Shown in pieces: positions 17,477 to 26,628 of a stretch of 64,000 bases of DNA. Each line of letters begins with the position of its first letter. Positions within the stretch are counted from its first letter, which is position 1. Origin of the DNA: Variovorax sp. OV329 (GTDB lineage Bacteria; Pseudomonadota; Gammaproteobacteria; Burkholderiales; Burkholderiaceae_C); assembly GCF_900114785.1 (NCBI RefSeq), contig NZ_FOUG01000006.1:124001-188000 (forward strand). Reading direction: 5' to 3'. The notes beneath the pieces are model-generated. The model was not told where the DNA came from. It saw only the letters and a program-made list of their open reading frames with translations, and did not search any database. The position numbers were made by a program, and so were the translations under genes.

Positions 17477-18922
17477 ATGGCAGATCCCACCGACCTCGAC
17501 GCCGACGCGCTGTCGCGCGCCATCCATGCCCGCGACATCTCCTGCCGGGAGGTGATGCAGGCCTACCTGGGGCGCATCGGGCGGCTGAACCCGGCCTTCA
17601 ACGCCATCGTCAACCTCGCGCCGGCCGACGTGCTGCTGCGCCAGGCCGACGAGCGCGACGACGAGTTGGCGCGCGGCCACTCGCGCGGCTGGATGCACGG
17701 CATGCCGCAGGCCATCAAGGACACGGGGCACGCGCTGGGCTTCCCCACCACCCTGGGCAGCCGCGTGCTGGCGCAGGCGCAGGCGCCGGTCGACAGCCTC
17801 TACGTGTCGCGCATGAAGGCCGCAGGCTGCATCGTGATCGGCAAGACCAACATGCCCGAGTTCGGCCTGGGCTCGCACACCTTCAACGATCTCTTCGGTG
17901 CCACCGGGAACGCCTGGGACAGGAGCCGATCCGCCGGGGGCAGCAGCGGCGGGGCGGCGGTGGCCCTGGCGCAGAGGATGCTGCCGGTGGCCGACGGTTC
18001 GGACTTCATGGGTTCGCTGCGCAATCCGGCGGCCTGGAACAACATCTTCGGCCTGCGGCCCAGCCAGGGCCGCGTGCCGGGCTGGCCCAAGCCGGACGTG
18101 TGGGTGAGCCAGCTGGGCACCGACGGCCCCATGGCCCGCAGCGTACGGGACCTGGCGCACTTGCTGTCCATCCAGGCCGGCCACGACCCGCGGGTGCCGC
18201 TGTCGATCCCGCAGGGGCCGCAGAGCTTCGTGCAGGAGGCGCTGCCGAAGCCCGCGGGCCTGCGCATCGGCTGGCTGGGCGACTTGCAGGGATACCTGCC
18301 CATCGAGGACGGCATCCTGTCCCTGTGCGAAGGCGCGCTGGGCACCCTGGCCGGGGCAGGCATGCAGGTCGAACCAGTGGCGCCTGGCTTCGATGCCGAC
18401 GCGGTCTGGGAAGCCTGGCTCGCGTGGCGGCGCGCGCTGGTTGCACCCACCGTGGCGGCCGCCCTTGCGCAGCCTGGGGCGCGCGAACAGATCAAGCCCG
18501 AGGCGCTGTGGGAACACGACAGCGCCGCCCGCCTCGACGCTTCGGCCTTCATGCGCGCCAGCCAGGTGCGCAGCAGCTTCCACGGCCACATGCTGGGCCT
18601 GCTGGAGCGTTTCGACGCGCTGGCCTTGCCGGCGACCCAGGTCTGGCCCTTCGACCTGCGCGAGCGCTGGCCCCGGGCGATCGCCGGCCGGTCCATGGAC
18701 ACCTATCACCGCTGGATGGAAGTGACGCTCTATGCAACTTTCGCCGGATTGCCAGCCATCAGCGTGCCCTGCGGTTTCGATGCCCAAGGACGCCTGCCAA
18801 TGGGCCTGCAACTGATCGGCAGGCCAGGCGGCGATGCGGCGCTGCTCCAATTGGCGGCGATTCACGAGCAATTGATGACCAATGTGATCCGGCACCGCCC
18901 GCCGGAGCCCGAACGCGCCTGA
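17477..18922 (+). CDS. Amidase-signature family amidase
   Basis: A 481-residue amidase with the Ser-cisSer-Lys triad positions K81 (AIKDTG), S156 (GGSSGG) and S180 (MGSLR). The nucleophile loop normally reads GTDGGGSIR; here it is GSDFMGSLRNPAAW, an unusual variant that still keeps the Ser. The ATG at 17477 is preferred over an in-frame ATG at 17468. It lies 36 nt after the hydroxylase and may release an aromatic acid from an amide before ring attack. Its physiological substrate is unknown. Confidence 0.85.
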   Translation: MADPTDLDADALSRAIHARDISCREVMQAYLGRIGRLNPAFNAIVNLAPADVLLRQADERDDELARGHSRGWMHGMPQAIKDTGHALGFPTTLGSRVLAQAQAPVDSLYVSRMKAAGCIVIGKTNMPEFGLGSHTFNDLFGATGNAWDRSRSAGGSSGGAAVALAQRMLPVADGSDFMGSLRNPAAWNNIFGLRPSQGRVPGWPKPDVWVSQLGTDGPMARSVRDLAHLLSIQAGHDPRVPLSIPQGPQSFVQEALPKPAGLRIGWLGDLQGYLPIEDGILSLCEGALGTLAGAGMQVEPVAPGFDADAVWEAWLAWRRALVAPTVAAALAQPGAREQIKPEALWEHDSAARLDASAFMRASQVRSSFHGHMLGLLERFDALALPATQVWPFDLRERWPRAIAGRSMDTYHRWMEVTLYATFAGLPAISVPCGFDAQGRLPMGLQLIGRPGGDAALLQLAAIHEQLMTNVIRHRPPEPERA

Positions 18923-19018
18923 AGACTGCATCGGGATTGTTCCGGATACGCGCCGCAGGGTCCTTTTTTGCCCCGTACAAGGGGGCGTTCGATTTTTTGT
19001 CCGGGCTTTGCCTCGCTA

Positions 19019-19048
19019 TTGTTTTTCCCCGGCACCTTGAATTACAAT
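19019..19048 (+). promoter_or_regulatory. Probable promoter of the H-NS-like gene
   Basis: TACAAT (19043-19048) with a partial -35 TTGTTT (19019-19024) at 18-nt spacing, in an AT-rich patch unlike its surroundings. The start codon is 31 nt downstream of the -10. Confidence 0.45.
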
Positions 19049-19078
19049 TTTTTCTGTTTTCAATTCGAGGAATCCGGA

Positions 19079-19417
19079 ATGACCACCCTTGCCGACATCA
19101 ATTCCCAGATCAAAAAGCACGACGAGCAGATTGCTCAATTGCGCGTTCAGGCCGAACAACTGCGCAACCAGGAGCGCACCGGCGTGATCGATGACATCCG
19201 CAAGAAGATCGCCGAATACGGTTTGACCGCCTCGGACCTGAAGCTTGCCAGCCGGGCTCCGGGCCGGCGCCCGGCTGCCACCACGGCTGGCCGCACCACC
19301 GCCAAATACCGTGGCCCGACGGGCGAAACCTGGTCCGGCGGCCGCGGCCGCAAGCCGCGCTGGGTCACCGAAGCGCTCGCGGCCGGCAAGTCCCTGTCGG
19401 AATTCGAGATCAAGTAG
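19079..19417 (+). CDS. H-NS family nucleoid protein
   Basis: A 112-residue protein with an N-terminal coiled-coil oligomerisation region (residues 1-50, heptad-like Leu/Ile), a basic Arg/Ala/Thr-rich linker and a C-terminal DNA-binding core YRGPTGETWSGGRGRKPRWV. The RGRKPRW loop matches the AT-hook-like motif of H-NS proteins. It probably silences AT-rich, acquired DNA. The ATG at 19079 follows a GAGGAATCCGG leader. It is monocistronic with its own terminator. Confidence 0.88.
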   Translation: MTTLADINSQIKKHDEQIAQLRVQAEQLRNQERTGVIDDIRKKIAEYGLTASDLKLASRAPGRRPAATTAGRTTAKYRGPTGETWSGGRGRKPRWVTEALAAGKSLSEFEIK

Positions 19418-19441
19418 GGAAGTTCCGGTTCCCCCAAATGC

Positions 19442-19469
19442 AAAAGCCCGCTTGACGCGGGCTTTTTTT
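19442..19469 (+). terminator. Terminator of the H-NS-like gene
   Basis: 10-bp stem AAAAGCCCGC / GCGGGCTTTT, loop TTGAC, followed by T residues. The A run on the left arm could also let it act on the minus-strand oxidoreductase ending at 19491... only if read from that side. Confidence 0.85.
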
Positions 19470-19490
19470 CTGCCTGGGTTGCAACCGGTC

Positions 19491-20477
19491 TCAGTTGACC
19501 ATCACGAGTTTGCCCATCACTCCGCGCGAGCCCATGTGCGCATAGGCTTCCTTCAATTGAGACATCGGCATGGCGCGGTCGATGACGGGCTTGACCTTGC
19601 CCTGGCCATACCAGTTGGCCAATTCGGCCATCATTTGAGCGTTGGCCTTGGGCTCGCGCCTGGCGAAATCGCCCCAGAACACGCCCACGATCGACGCCCC
19701 CTTGAGCAGCGCCAGATTGAAGGGCAGCGCGGGGATCGGGCCCGAGGCGAAGCCCACGACCAGGTAGCGCCCGCGCCATGCAATCGAGCGAAATGCGGGC
19801 TCGGCGAAATCACCGCCGACCGGGTCGTAAATGACATCGGGGCCCTTGCCGTCGGTGGCCTGCTTGATTGCCTCGCGGAAATCGTTGGGCACCGCGTGCT
19901 TGCTGTAGTTGATCGTGACGTCGGCACCGATGGATTTGCACAGCGCGCATTTCTCGTCGGTCGATGCCGCGGCGATCACTTTCGCGCCGGCGGCCTTTGC
20001 AATTTGAATGGCCGCCGTGCCAACGCCGCCCGCGGCGCCCAGCACCAGCACGGTTTCTCCAGCCTTGAGTTGCGCGCGGTCCATCAATGCATGCCATGAG
20101 GTCGCGTAAATCATGATGAATGCGGCCGCATCCACATGACCAAAACCATCAGGCAAGGGCATGCACAAAGCGGCTGGCGCCAGCGTATGCGTTGCAAATC
20201 CGCCGGTGCCCGACAAGCAGGCCACGTTCTGGCCCACCTTCAGGTGATTCACGCCTCCACCCACCGCCTGCACCACGCCCGCATATTCGGAACCCGGAAC
20301 AAATGGAAGCGGCGGCTTCATCTGGTACTTGTTCTGGACGATCAGCAGGTCGGGAAAATTCAGGCTCGCCGCCTTGATTTCAATCAGCACCTGGCCGGGG
20401 CCGGGTTGCGGCGTGGGCAGTTCTTTCCAGGACAGCGCATCGACGCCGGTCGGGTTTTCGCAAAGCCATGCGTGCAT
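19491..20477 (-). CDS. NADPH:quinone oxidoreductase (MDR superfamily)
   Basis: A 328-residue medium-chain reductase without structural zinc ligands. It has an N-terminal GroES-like domain (IKAASLNFPDLLIVQNKYQ, PFVPGSEYAGVV) and a Rossmann domain with GAAGGVGTAAIQIAKAAGA near 148-166. Family members reduce quinones or enones with NADPH. It is a single gene, convergent with the H-NS-like gene and divergent from surE. The ATG at 20477 fits the family N-terminus. Confidence 0.87.
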   Translation of the reverse strand: MHAWLCENPTGVDALSWKELPTPQPGPGQVLIEIKAASLNFPDLLIVQNKYQMKPPLPFVPGSEYAGVVQAVGGGVNHLKVGQNVACLSGTGGFATHTLAPAALCMPLPDGFGHVDAAAFIMIYATSWHALMDRAQLKAGETVLVLGAAGGVGTAAIQIAKAAGAKVIAAASTDEKCALCKSIGADVTINYSKHAVPNDFREAIKQATDGKGPDVIYDPVGGDFAEPAFRSIAWRGRYLVVGFASGPIPALPFNLALLKGASIVGVFWGDFARREPKANAQMMAELANWYGQGKVKPVIDRAMPMSQLKEAYAHMGSRGVMGKLVMVN

Positions 20478-20580
20478 GGAAGTCTCCTAATTCGGGCGGC
20501 CATGATACGAGCGGGCCGAAGGGGATCAATGTCTCAGTGGCGACCGGGCGCATCCTAGAATGGCGCATCGATTGGACGCC

Positions 20581-21348
20581 ATGAAAATTCTCATTTCCAA
20601 CGACGATGGCTACCAGGCACCTGGCATCGTCGAGCTGCACGCGGCCCTCAAGGATATTGCGCAGGTCGAGGTGATTGCACCCGAGCACAACAACAGCGCG
20701 AAGTCCAATGCGCTCACGCTGGCCGCGCCGCTGTATGTGCACGACGCGCACAACGGCTTTCGCTACGTGACCGGCACCCCCGCGGATTGCGTGCACATCG
20801 CGCTCAAGGGCCTGCTCGACTACAAGCCCGACCTGGTGGTCTCGGGCATCAACAACGGCGCCAACATGGGCGACGACACCATCTACTCGGGCACCGTGGG
20901 TGCGGCCATGGAGGCCTACCTCTTCGGCGTACCGGCCATCGCCTTCTCGCAGATCCAGAAAGGCTGGGCGCACATCGACTCGGCCGCGCAGGTGGCGCGC
21001 CGCCTGGTGCAGCAGATCGAGCGCGACGGCATGCTGGGCGGCGAGCCCTGGCTGCTCAACGTCAACATTCCCAACCTGCCGCTGGACGAACTCAAGCCGG
21101 TGAAAGTGTGCCGGCTCGGGCGCCGCCACGCGGCCGAGCGCGTGATCATGCAGGAGAGCCCGCGTGGCGAGACCATGTATTGGATCGCAGGCGCCGGCGG
21201 TGCCAAGGACAGCGGCGAAGGCACCGACTTCCATGCGACCGCGGCGGGCCACGTGGCGCTCACGCCCCTGCAGATCGACCTGACCGACCACGCACAGCTG
21301 GGCACCTGGCGCGAGACGGTGGACCGGCTCAGCGTGGCGGCGAAGTGA
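20581..21348 (+). CDS. surE: 5'/3'-nucleotidase SurE
   Basis: A 255-residue metal-dependent phosphatase. The N-terminal [15 protein letters not shown] holds the two metal-binding Asp residues (D8, D9), [10 protein letters not shown] supplies the Ser loop, and [25 protein letters not shown] is the family core. It removes phosphate from nucleoside monophosphates during stress or stationary phase. The ATG at 20581 is the canonical start; an upstream in-frame ATG at 20560 lacks similarity. The stop overlaps the pcm start (GTGA). Confidence 0.95.
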   Translation: MKILISNDDGYQAPGIVELHAALKDIAQVEVIAPEHNNSAKSNALTLAAPLYVHDAHNGFRYVTGTPADCVHIALKGLLDYKPDLVVSGINNGANMGDDTIYSGTVGAAMEAYLFGVPAIAFSQIQKGWAHIDSAAQVARRLVQQIERDGMLGGEPWLLNVNIPNLPLDELKPVKVCRLGRRHAAERVIMQESPRGETMYWIAGAGGAKDSGEGTDFHATAAGHVALTPLQIDLTDHAQLGTWRETVDRLSVAAK

Positions 21349-22166
21349 GCGGCGGCAGCGTGAAGCCGCGCCCCGGTTTTCCCGCCCGCCTCACGCCGGC
21401 GGGGACAACGCCGGGGCCGAGTGCACGGGCCAAGGCCGGCTCGGGTCCGGGCCCAGCCAAGCCAGCGGTGTCCAAAAGCCCGGTCGCCATGCCCAGCACA
21501 CCCTCGATGGCATCCGATGCGGTGCGTGCGCGCATGGTGCACAAGCTCGCGGCCCAAGGCATTGCCGACGCGCGCGTGCTGCGTGCCATGTCCATCGTCG
21601 AGCGGCATCGCTTCGTCGACGGCGCGCTGGTCAATCAGGCCTACGAAGACACCAGCCTGCCGATCGGCCTGGGCCAGACGATCTCCAAGCCCAACGTGGT
21701 GGCACGCATGATCGAGTTGCTGCTGGGAGCGCCCGCGCTCAGCGGCCGGCCTGACGCGCGTCTGGGCCGCGTGCTGGAGATCGGTACCGGCTGCGGGTAC
21801 CAGGCCGCAGTGCTGAGCCATGTTGCGAGCGAGGTCTACAGCATCGAACGCCTGCGCGGACTCAACGAGCGTGCGCGCGCCAACTTGCGGCACTTCCGCC
21901 TGGCCACCGTGCACCTGCTGCTGGGTGACGGCATGCTGGGCTACCCGAAAGGCGCGCCCTATGCCGGCATCATCGCCGCCGCCGGCGGCGAGGCCGTGCC
22001 AGACGCATGGATCGCCCAACTCGCAGTCGGCGGACGCATCGTCGCGCCGACGCGTTCAGCCGAAGGTGGACAGGCCCTGGTCGTGATCGATCGCACCGCC
22101 AACGGCGTGCAGCGGCGCGTTCTTGAGGCTGTTCACTTTGTCCCCCTAAAATCCGGGATTGCTTAA
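21345..22166 (+). CDS. pcm: Protein-L-isoaspartate O-methyltransferase
   Basis: A 273-residue SAM enzyme that repairs isoaspartyl residues. A Pro/Ala/Lys-rich N-terminal extension of about 55 residues precedes the catalytic domain. The domain carries [15 protein letters not shown], motif [15 protein letters not shown], and [17 protein letters not shown]. The catalytic part is of normal length; the extension is typical of Burkholderiales, though the GTG start overlapping surE is not the only candidate (ATG at 21489). It is part of the surE-pcm-nlpD-rpoS stress locus. Confidence 0.92.
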   Translation: MSGGSVKPRPGFPARLTPAGTTPGPSARAKAGSGPGPAKPAVSKSPVAMPSTPSMASDAVRARMVHKLAAQGIADARVLRAMSIVERHRFVDGALVNQAYEDTSLPIGLGQTISKPNVVARMIELLLGAPALSGRPDARLGRVLEIGTGCGYQAAVLSHVASEVYSIERLRGLNERARANLRHFRLATVHLLLGDGMLGYPKGAPYAGIIAAAGGEAVPDAWIAQLAVGGRIVAPTRSAEGGQALVVIDRTANGVQRRVLEAVHFVPLKSGIA

Positions 22167-22178
22167 TGGAGGATATGC

Positions 22179-23123
22179 ATGCAGGGTCTTGGTCGTCGGG
22201 CTTCTTTTGCCTTCGCTTGCGTGGCAATGGCGCTCGTGTTTTCTGGCTGCACCAACCCACGCACGCCTGCTCCCGTTGAAGATCGCGGCGCCGCCGGCCG
22301 CCCGCCAGCTGCATCGTCCGCGCAGGCCGGCGCCCCCGGCATGCCCGTCCCGCCGATCACGGTCGATGCCAATGGCAAGCCCTTGCCCGGCATCGAAAAC
22401 TACGGCAAGCCCGGCTACTACGCCGTGCGTCCGGGCGACACCATCATGCGCATCGGCCTGGAAACGGGGCAGAACTGGCGCGACATCGTCAAGTGGAACA
22501 ATCTCGAGAACGCCAACCTGATCGAAGTCGGCCAAGTGCTGCGCGTGGTTCCGCCTGCGGGCGCGGCGCCGCCGACGCCCGGAACGCCCGCAGTGGCCGT
22601 GGCAGGGGCGCCATCCGCAGCCGGAAGCGCAACGCCTGGCGTGGCGACGACGACAGGCGCCGCTGGCGCGGCCGTGGCCGGGGCGCCGCCTTCGTCCGCT
22701 GCAACCAACACCACGCCTGCCAAGCCGACCCCACCGGTGGCTTCGACCGGTGACGACGATCTCGGCTGGATCTGGCCGGCCCAGGGCCAGCTCATCGCCG
22801 GTTTCGACGACGTGAAGAACAAGGGCCTGGACATCAGCGGCCGTGCTGGCGATGCCGTGCTGGCCGCGGCCGACGGCCGCGTGGTCTATGCGGGCGCAGG
22901 GCTGCGTGGCTACGGCAACCTCATCATCCTGAAGCACAACAACACCTACCTCACCGCGTATGCGCACAACCAGGCGCTGCTGGTGAAGGAAGACCAGTCG
23001 GTGCAAAAGGGCCAGAAGATCGCCGAGATGGGCAACAGCGATGCCGATCGCGTGAAGCTGCATTTCGAAATCCGTCGTCAGGGCAAGCCGGTCGATCCGG
23101 CTCGCTACCTCCCCTCAAGGTGA
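22179..23123 (+). CDS. nlpD: Lipoprotein NlpD (LysM plus degenerate LytM)
   Basis: A 314-residue outer-membrane lipoprotein. It has a signal peptide with lipobox LVFSGC (acylated Cys about 24), a LysM domain (YYAVRPGDTIMRIGLETGQNWRDI...), an Ala/Pro/Thr-rich linker and a C-terminal M23/LytM domain. The first zinc motif HxxxD is lost (NKGLD), so it should act as an amidase activator for septal peptidoglycan splitting, not as a hydrolase. A GGAGGA site (22168-22173) decides the ATG at 22179. It is followed 4 nt later by rpoS, whose promoter in relatives often lies within nlpD. Confidence 0.93.
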   Translation: MQGLGRRASFAFACVAMALVFSGCTNPRTPAPVEDRGAAGRPPAASSAQAGAPGMPVPPITVDANGKPLPGIENYGKPGYYAVRPGDTIMRIGLETGQNWRDIVKWNNLENANLIEVGQVLRVVPPAGAAPPTPGTPAVAVAGAPSAAGSATPGVATTTGAAGAAVAGAPPSSAATNTTPAKPTPPVASTGDDDLGWIWPAQGQLIAGFDDVKNKGLDISGRAGDAVLAAADGRVVYAGAGLRGYGNLIILKHNNTYLTAYAHNQALLVKEDQSVQKGQKIAEMGNSDADRVKLHFEIRRQGKPVDPARYLPSR

Positions 23124-23127
23124 TGCA

Positions 23128-24183
23128 ATGGCCACCCCGCGCACCCGCCGCACATCGGTTGTGCGTGGGTCAGCGGGCCGAGGCCCAACACTGAACGGTT
23201 CGGGGGACGCGCAGCCCGACGGCAACGGCCACGCCGACGGCGAGGAGGTCGAAGGCAGTTCTGCAGAGCTGTCCGATGGCACCCCCGAGATCGCCCTGAA
23301 CGACCTGTCCGGGCAGCAGGCCAGCGAAGGCGGTGACTCGCTCACGCAGTACCTGCGCGAAGTCCGCCGCACCGAGCTGTTCACCCCTGAAGAAGAGTAC
23401 CGCTGCGCATGCGCCGCGCGCGCGGGCAACTTCGAGGCGCGGCAGTCGATGATCGAACACAACCTGCGCCTGGTGGTGAACATTGCCAAGGGCTATCTGG
23501 GACGCGGCGTACCGCTCATCGACCTGATCGAGGAGGGCAATCTGGGCCTGATGCACGCCATCACCAAGTTCGAGCCCGAGCGGGGCTTTCGCTTCTCGAC
23601 CTACGCGACCTGGTGGATCCGCCAGTCGGTGGAGCGCGCGGCCATGATGCAAAGTCGCGCCATCCGCCTGCCGGTTCACGTGGTGCGCGAGTTGCAGCAG
23701 GTCCTGCGCGCGCGCCGATCGTTGGAGGCCGATCCGCATTTCGCGGAAAGCCGTCCCGACGGCGTGCGGGTGGAAGACGTGGCTGCGCTGCTCGGCCGTG
23801 ATGCGCAAGAAGTGTCCGAACTGCTCGCGCTGGCCGAGGCGCCGCGTTCGCTCGATGCCGCCAGCGACCACGGAGGCGAGCCCGGTTTCACGTTGGCCGA
23901 TACCGTGGCTTCCGACGACGATGGCGCCGATCCCACCGGCGTGACGCAGGCCCACGAGATGGAGCGCCTGCTCAACCAGTGGGTGCAGGCCCTCAGCGAG
24001 CGCGAGCGCGAGGTACTGGAGGGTCGCTACGGCCTGCATGACCGCGAGCCCGAGACGCTGGAGGTGCTGAGCGTGCGCCTGGGCCTCACGCGCGAGCGCG
24101 TGAGGCAGATCCAGAACGAGGCGCTGGCCAAGATGCGCCGCCAGCTCGCGCGCTCGGGCGTGGGGCGGGACGCCTTCCTGTAG
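23128..24183 (+). CDS. rpoS: RNA polymerase sigma factor RpoS
   Basis: A 351-residue sigma-70-class factor. A Gly/Asp-rich N-terminal region 1.1 is followed by region 1.2 (DSLTQYLREVRRTELFTPEEE), region 2 (IEHNLRLVVNIAKGYLGRGVPLIDLIEEGNLG, with FRFSTYATWWIRQSVERA) and regions 3-4 (ALSEREREVLEGRYGL..., LGLTRERVRQIQNEAL). Size and position after nlpD identify it as the stationary-phase and general-stress sigma factor. Confidence 0.95.
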   Translation: MATPRTRRTSVVRGSAGRGPTLNGSGDAQPDGNGHADGEEVEGSSAELSDGTPEIALNDLSGQQASEGGDSLTQYLREVRRTELFTPEEEYRCACAARAGNFEARQSMIEHNLRLVVNIAKGYLGRGVPLIDLIEEGNLGLMHAITKFEPERGFRFSTYATWWIRQSVERAAMMQSRAIRLPVHVVRELQQVLRARRSLEADPHFAESRPDGVRVEDVAALLGRDAQEVSELLALAEAPRSLDAASDHGGEPGFTLADTVASDDDGADPTGVTQAHEMERLLNQWVQALSEREREVLEGRYGLHDREPETLEVLSVRLGLTRERVRQIQNEALAKMRRQLARSGVGRDAFL

Positions 24184-24225
24184 CCCACTCGCAGGTGTGG
24201 GTGGTCGGCCTGAGACAATCCAGGC

Positions 24226-25689
24226 ATGACGGATTCGAAACAGAAGAAAAGCCCGGTTCCCCACGAGGAAAGCGAGTGGCTGCAGGTGGAGTCGCTCGAC
24301 CTGGACGCACAGGGCGTGTCGCGCAAGCCCGATGGCAAGGTGGTGTTCATCGAAGGCGCGCTGCCCTTCGAGGAAGTGCAGTTCAAGCTGCTGCGCACCA
24401 AGAACAACTGGGAGCAGGGCGTGCTCAGCGGCATGCGCCGCGAGTCCTCGCAGCGCGTGCGGCCCGGCTGCCCGCATTTCGGCCTGCATGCTGGCGCCTG
24501 CGGCGGCTGCAAGATGCAGCACCTGGACGCGGCCGCGCAGGTGGCGGTGAAGCAGCGCGCGCTGGAGGACCAGCTCTGGCACCTGGGCAAGGTCAAGCCC
24601 GAGAACCTGCTGCGCCCCTTGGAAGGCCCCGCCTGGCACTACCGCTACCGCGCGCGCCTGTCGGTGCGCCACGTGATCAAGAAGGGAACGGTGCTCATCG
24701 GCTTTCACGAGCGCAAGAGCCGCTACATCGCGGACATGACGGTGTGCCCGGTGCTGCCCAAGCGGGTGAGCGACATGCTGGTGCCGCTGCGCGGGCTGAT
24801 CGGCTCGCTCGATGCGCGCGAGACCTGCCCGCAGATCGAGCTGGCCTGCGGCGAGGCGCCGGGGTCCACCGAACTGGGCGTGATCGCGATGGTGCTTCGC
24901 CACCTGGAGCCGCTGTCCAAGGGCGACATCGGCCGCCTGAAGGCGTTTGCCGAGGTGAACGAGGGCGTGCAATGGTGGCTGCAGCCCAAGGGCCCGGAGA
25001 CGGTGCGCCTGCTGGATGAAGACAGCCCCGCGCTGCACTACGAGCTGCCCGACTTCGGCGTGCGCATGCCCTTCAAGCCCACCGACTTCACCCAGGTGAA
25101 TCCGCACATCAATCGCGTGCTGGTCACGCGTGCGTTGCGCTTGCTGGATGTGCGCAAGGACGAGCGCGTCATCGACTGGTTCTGCGGCCTGGGCAACTTC
25201 ACGCTGCCGCTGGCGACGCAGGCCCGGGAGGTGCTGGGCATCGAAGGCAGCGACACCCTGGTGGGTCGCGCCACCGACAACTACCAGGCCAACAGGGCCG
25301 CCGCCGGCGAAGGCCGAAGCTTCTGCCCGACGGCTTTCGTCGCCCGCAATCTGTTCGAGATGACGCCAGAGATGCTGGTGCGCGACGGCTACGCCGATCG
25401 CTGGCTGGTGGACCCGCCGCGCGAGGGTGCCTTCGCCCTGGCCAAGGCGCTGGCCGACCTGCACCAGCAGCGCGTGGAGCATCCGGAAGAAGCGCCCGCG
25501 CCCGGCGGCTGGCGCCCGCCACGCCGCATCGTCTACGTGAGCTGCAATCCGGCCACGCTGGCGCGCGATGCGGGCTTGCTGGTGCACCAGGCGGGCTACC
25601 GCTGCACGCATGCGGGGGTGATCAACATGTTCCCCCACACGGCGCACGTGGAGTCGATGGCGGTGTTCGAACTGGCCGATCCGCAGTAG
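24226..25689 (+). CDS. rlmD: 23S rRNA (uracil-5-)-methyltransferase RlmD
   Basis: A 487-residue methyltransferase that makes m5U1939 in 23S rRNA. It has an N-terminal TRAM-like barrel, iron-sulfur cysteines C82, C92, C95 ([14 protein letters not shown]) and a fourth in MTVCPVL, the SAM site [15 protein letters not shown], and the catalytic nucleophile loop [11 protein letters not shown]. Longer than E. coli RlmD mainly through an insertion near residue 410 ([13 protein letters not shown]). It follows rpoS by 42 nt. Confidence 0.93.
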   Translation: MTDSKQKKSPVPHEESEWLQVESLDLDAQGVSRKPDGKVVFIEGALPFEEVQFKLLRTKNNWEQGVLSGMRRESSQRVRPGCPHFGLHAGACGGCKMQHLDAAAQVAVKQRALEDQLWHLGKVKPENLLRPLEGPAWHYRYRARLSVRHVIKKGTVLIGFHERKSRYIADMTVCPVLPKRVSDMLVPLRGLIGSLDARETCPQIELACGEAPGSTELGVIAMVLRHLEPLSKGDIGRLKAFAEVNEGVQWWLQPKGPETVRLLDEDSPALHYELPDFGVRMPFKPTDFTQVNPHINRVLVTRALRLLDVRKDERVIDWFCGLGNFTLPLATQAREVLGIEGSDTLVGRATDNYQANRAAAGEGRSFCPTAFVARNLFEMTPEMLVRDGYADRWLVDPPREGAFALAKALADLHQQRVEHPEEAPAPGGWRPPRRIVYVSCNPATLARDAGLLVHQAGYRCTHAGVINMFPHTAHVESMAVFELADPQ

Positions 25690-25708
25690 CAGCCGCGCGC
25701 CAGCAATG

Positions 25709-25734
25709 AAAAAGGGCCCCGAGGGCCCTTTTTT
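25709..25734. terminator. Bidirectional terminator between rlmD and the BI-1-like gene
   Basis: Stem AAAAAGGGCCC / GGGCCCTTTTT with loop CGA, giving a T tract on both strands between two convergent genes. Confidence 0.88.
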
Positions 25735-25753
25735 CGTTCGACTGGAAGCGCGC

Positions 25754-26455
25754 TCAGTCGCGTTCGCCGCCGAAGATGCCCAGCAGGGCCAGCAGGCTCT
25801 GGAACACGTTGAACAGGTCCAGGTACAGGGCCAGGGTGGCGCTGATGTAGTTGGTCTCGCCGCCGTCGATGATCTGCTTGAGGTCATACAGCATGTAGGC
25901 CGAGAAGATGCCGATGGCTGCCACCGAGATGGCGGCCATGCCGGCGGTGGAGCCGACGAAGACGTTGATGATGGCGCCCACCATCAGCACCAGCGCGCCG
26001 ACGAAGAGCCACTTGCCCATGCCCGACAGGTCGCGCTTGATCACGGTGGCCAGCGTGGCCATCACCAGGAACACGCCCGCGGTGCCGCCGAAGGCGGTCA
26101 TCACCAGCTGGGCACCATTGCTGAAACCCAGCACCATCGCGATCAGGCGCGAGAGCATCAGGCCCATGAAGAAGGTGAAGCCCAGCAGCACCGGCACGCC
26201 GGCGGCGGAGTTCTTGGTCTTCTCGATGGCGAAGAGGAAGCCGAAGGCGCCGCCCAGGAAGACGATCAGGCCCAGGCCGCCGGTGAGCGCGGCGGTGATG
26301 CCCGTGGCCACGCCCAGCCAGGCACCCAGCACCGTCGGGATGAGGCTGAGGGCCAGCAACCAATAGGTGTTGCGCAGGACGCGCTGGCGCTGCGCCTGGT
26401 CAAGGCCAAGCCCGTAACCTTGCGAACTGCCGAGGGTGGTGACGCGGTCGTTCAT
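25754..26455 (-). CDS. Bax inhibitor-1/YccA family inner-membrane protein
   Basis: A 233-residue protein with seven predicted transmembrane helices after a polar N-terminus (residues 1-30). Helices include YWLLALSLIPTVLGAWLG, LIVFLGGAFGFLFAI and FSAYMLYDLKQIIDGG; the last holds the Asp typical of the BI-1 pore region. E. coli YccA restrains FtsH proteolysis, and others act as calcium/proton leak channels. It is monocistronic and convergent with rlmD. Confidence 0.9.
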   Translation of the reverse strand: MNDRVTTLGSSQGYGLGLDQAQRQRVLRNTYWLLALSLIPTVLGAWLGVATGITAALTGGLGLIVFLGGAFGFLFAIEKTKNSAAGVPVLLGFTFFMGLMLSRLIAMVLGFSNGAQLVMTAFGGTAGVFLVMATLATVIKRDLSGMGKWLFVGALVLMVGAIINVFVGSTAGMAAISVAAIGIFSAYMLYDLKQIIDGGETNYISATLALYLDLFNVFQSLLALLGIFGGERD

Positions 26456-26628
26456 GGATCAGATCTCCTTGTAGCTGCCGTATCGACAGGTAAGGACGAT
26501 TCTAGGCAAGTGCAAGGGCAGGGGTTGCAAATAACCGCTGTGCGGTGATCCTACAAGTCGTAGGGCTACTGGCAGGCATGGCGCGTTATGCTCGTGGGCT
26601 TTCCCGCCCTAGCAGCCAGTATCCATCC

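Noticed and set aside
15521..18931. A 1136-codon frame antisense to the FAH, hydroxylase and amidase genes
   Set aside because: It covers three recognised genes on the plus strand and shows no domain; a GC-driven shadow.
22179..23123. NlpD as an active M23 endopeptidase
   Set aside because: The first zinc motif His is replaced (NKGLD), so catalysis is unlikely; treated as an amidase activator.
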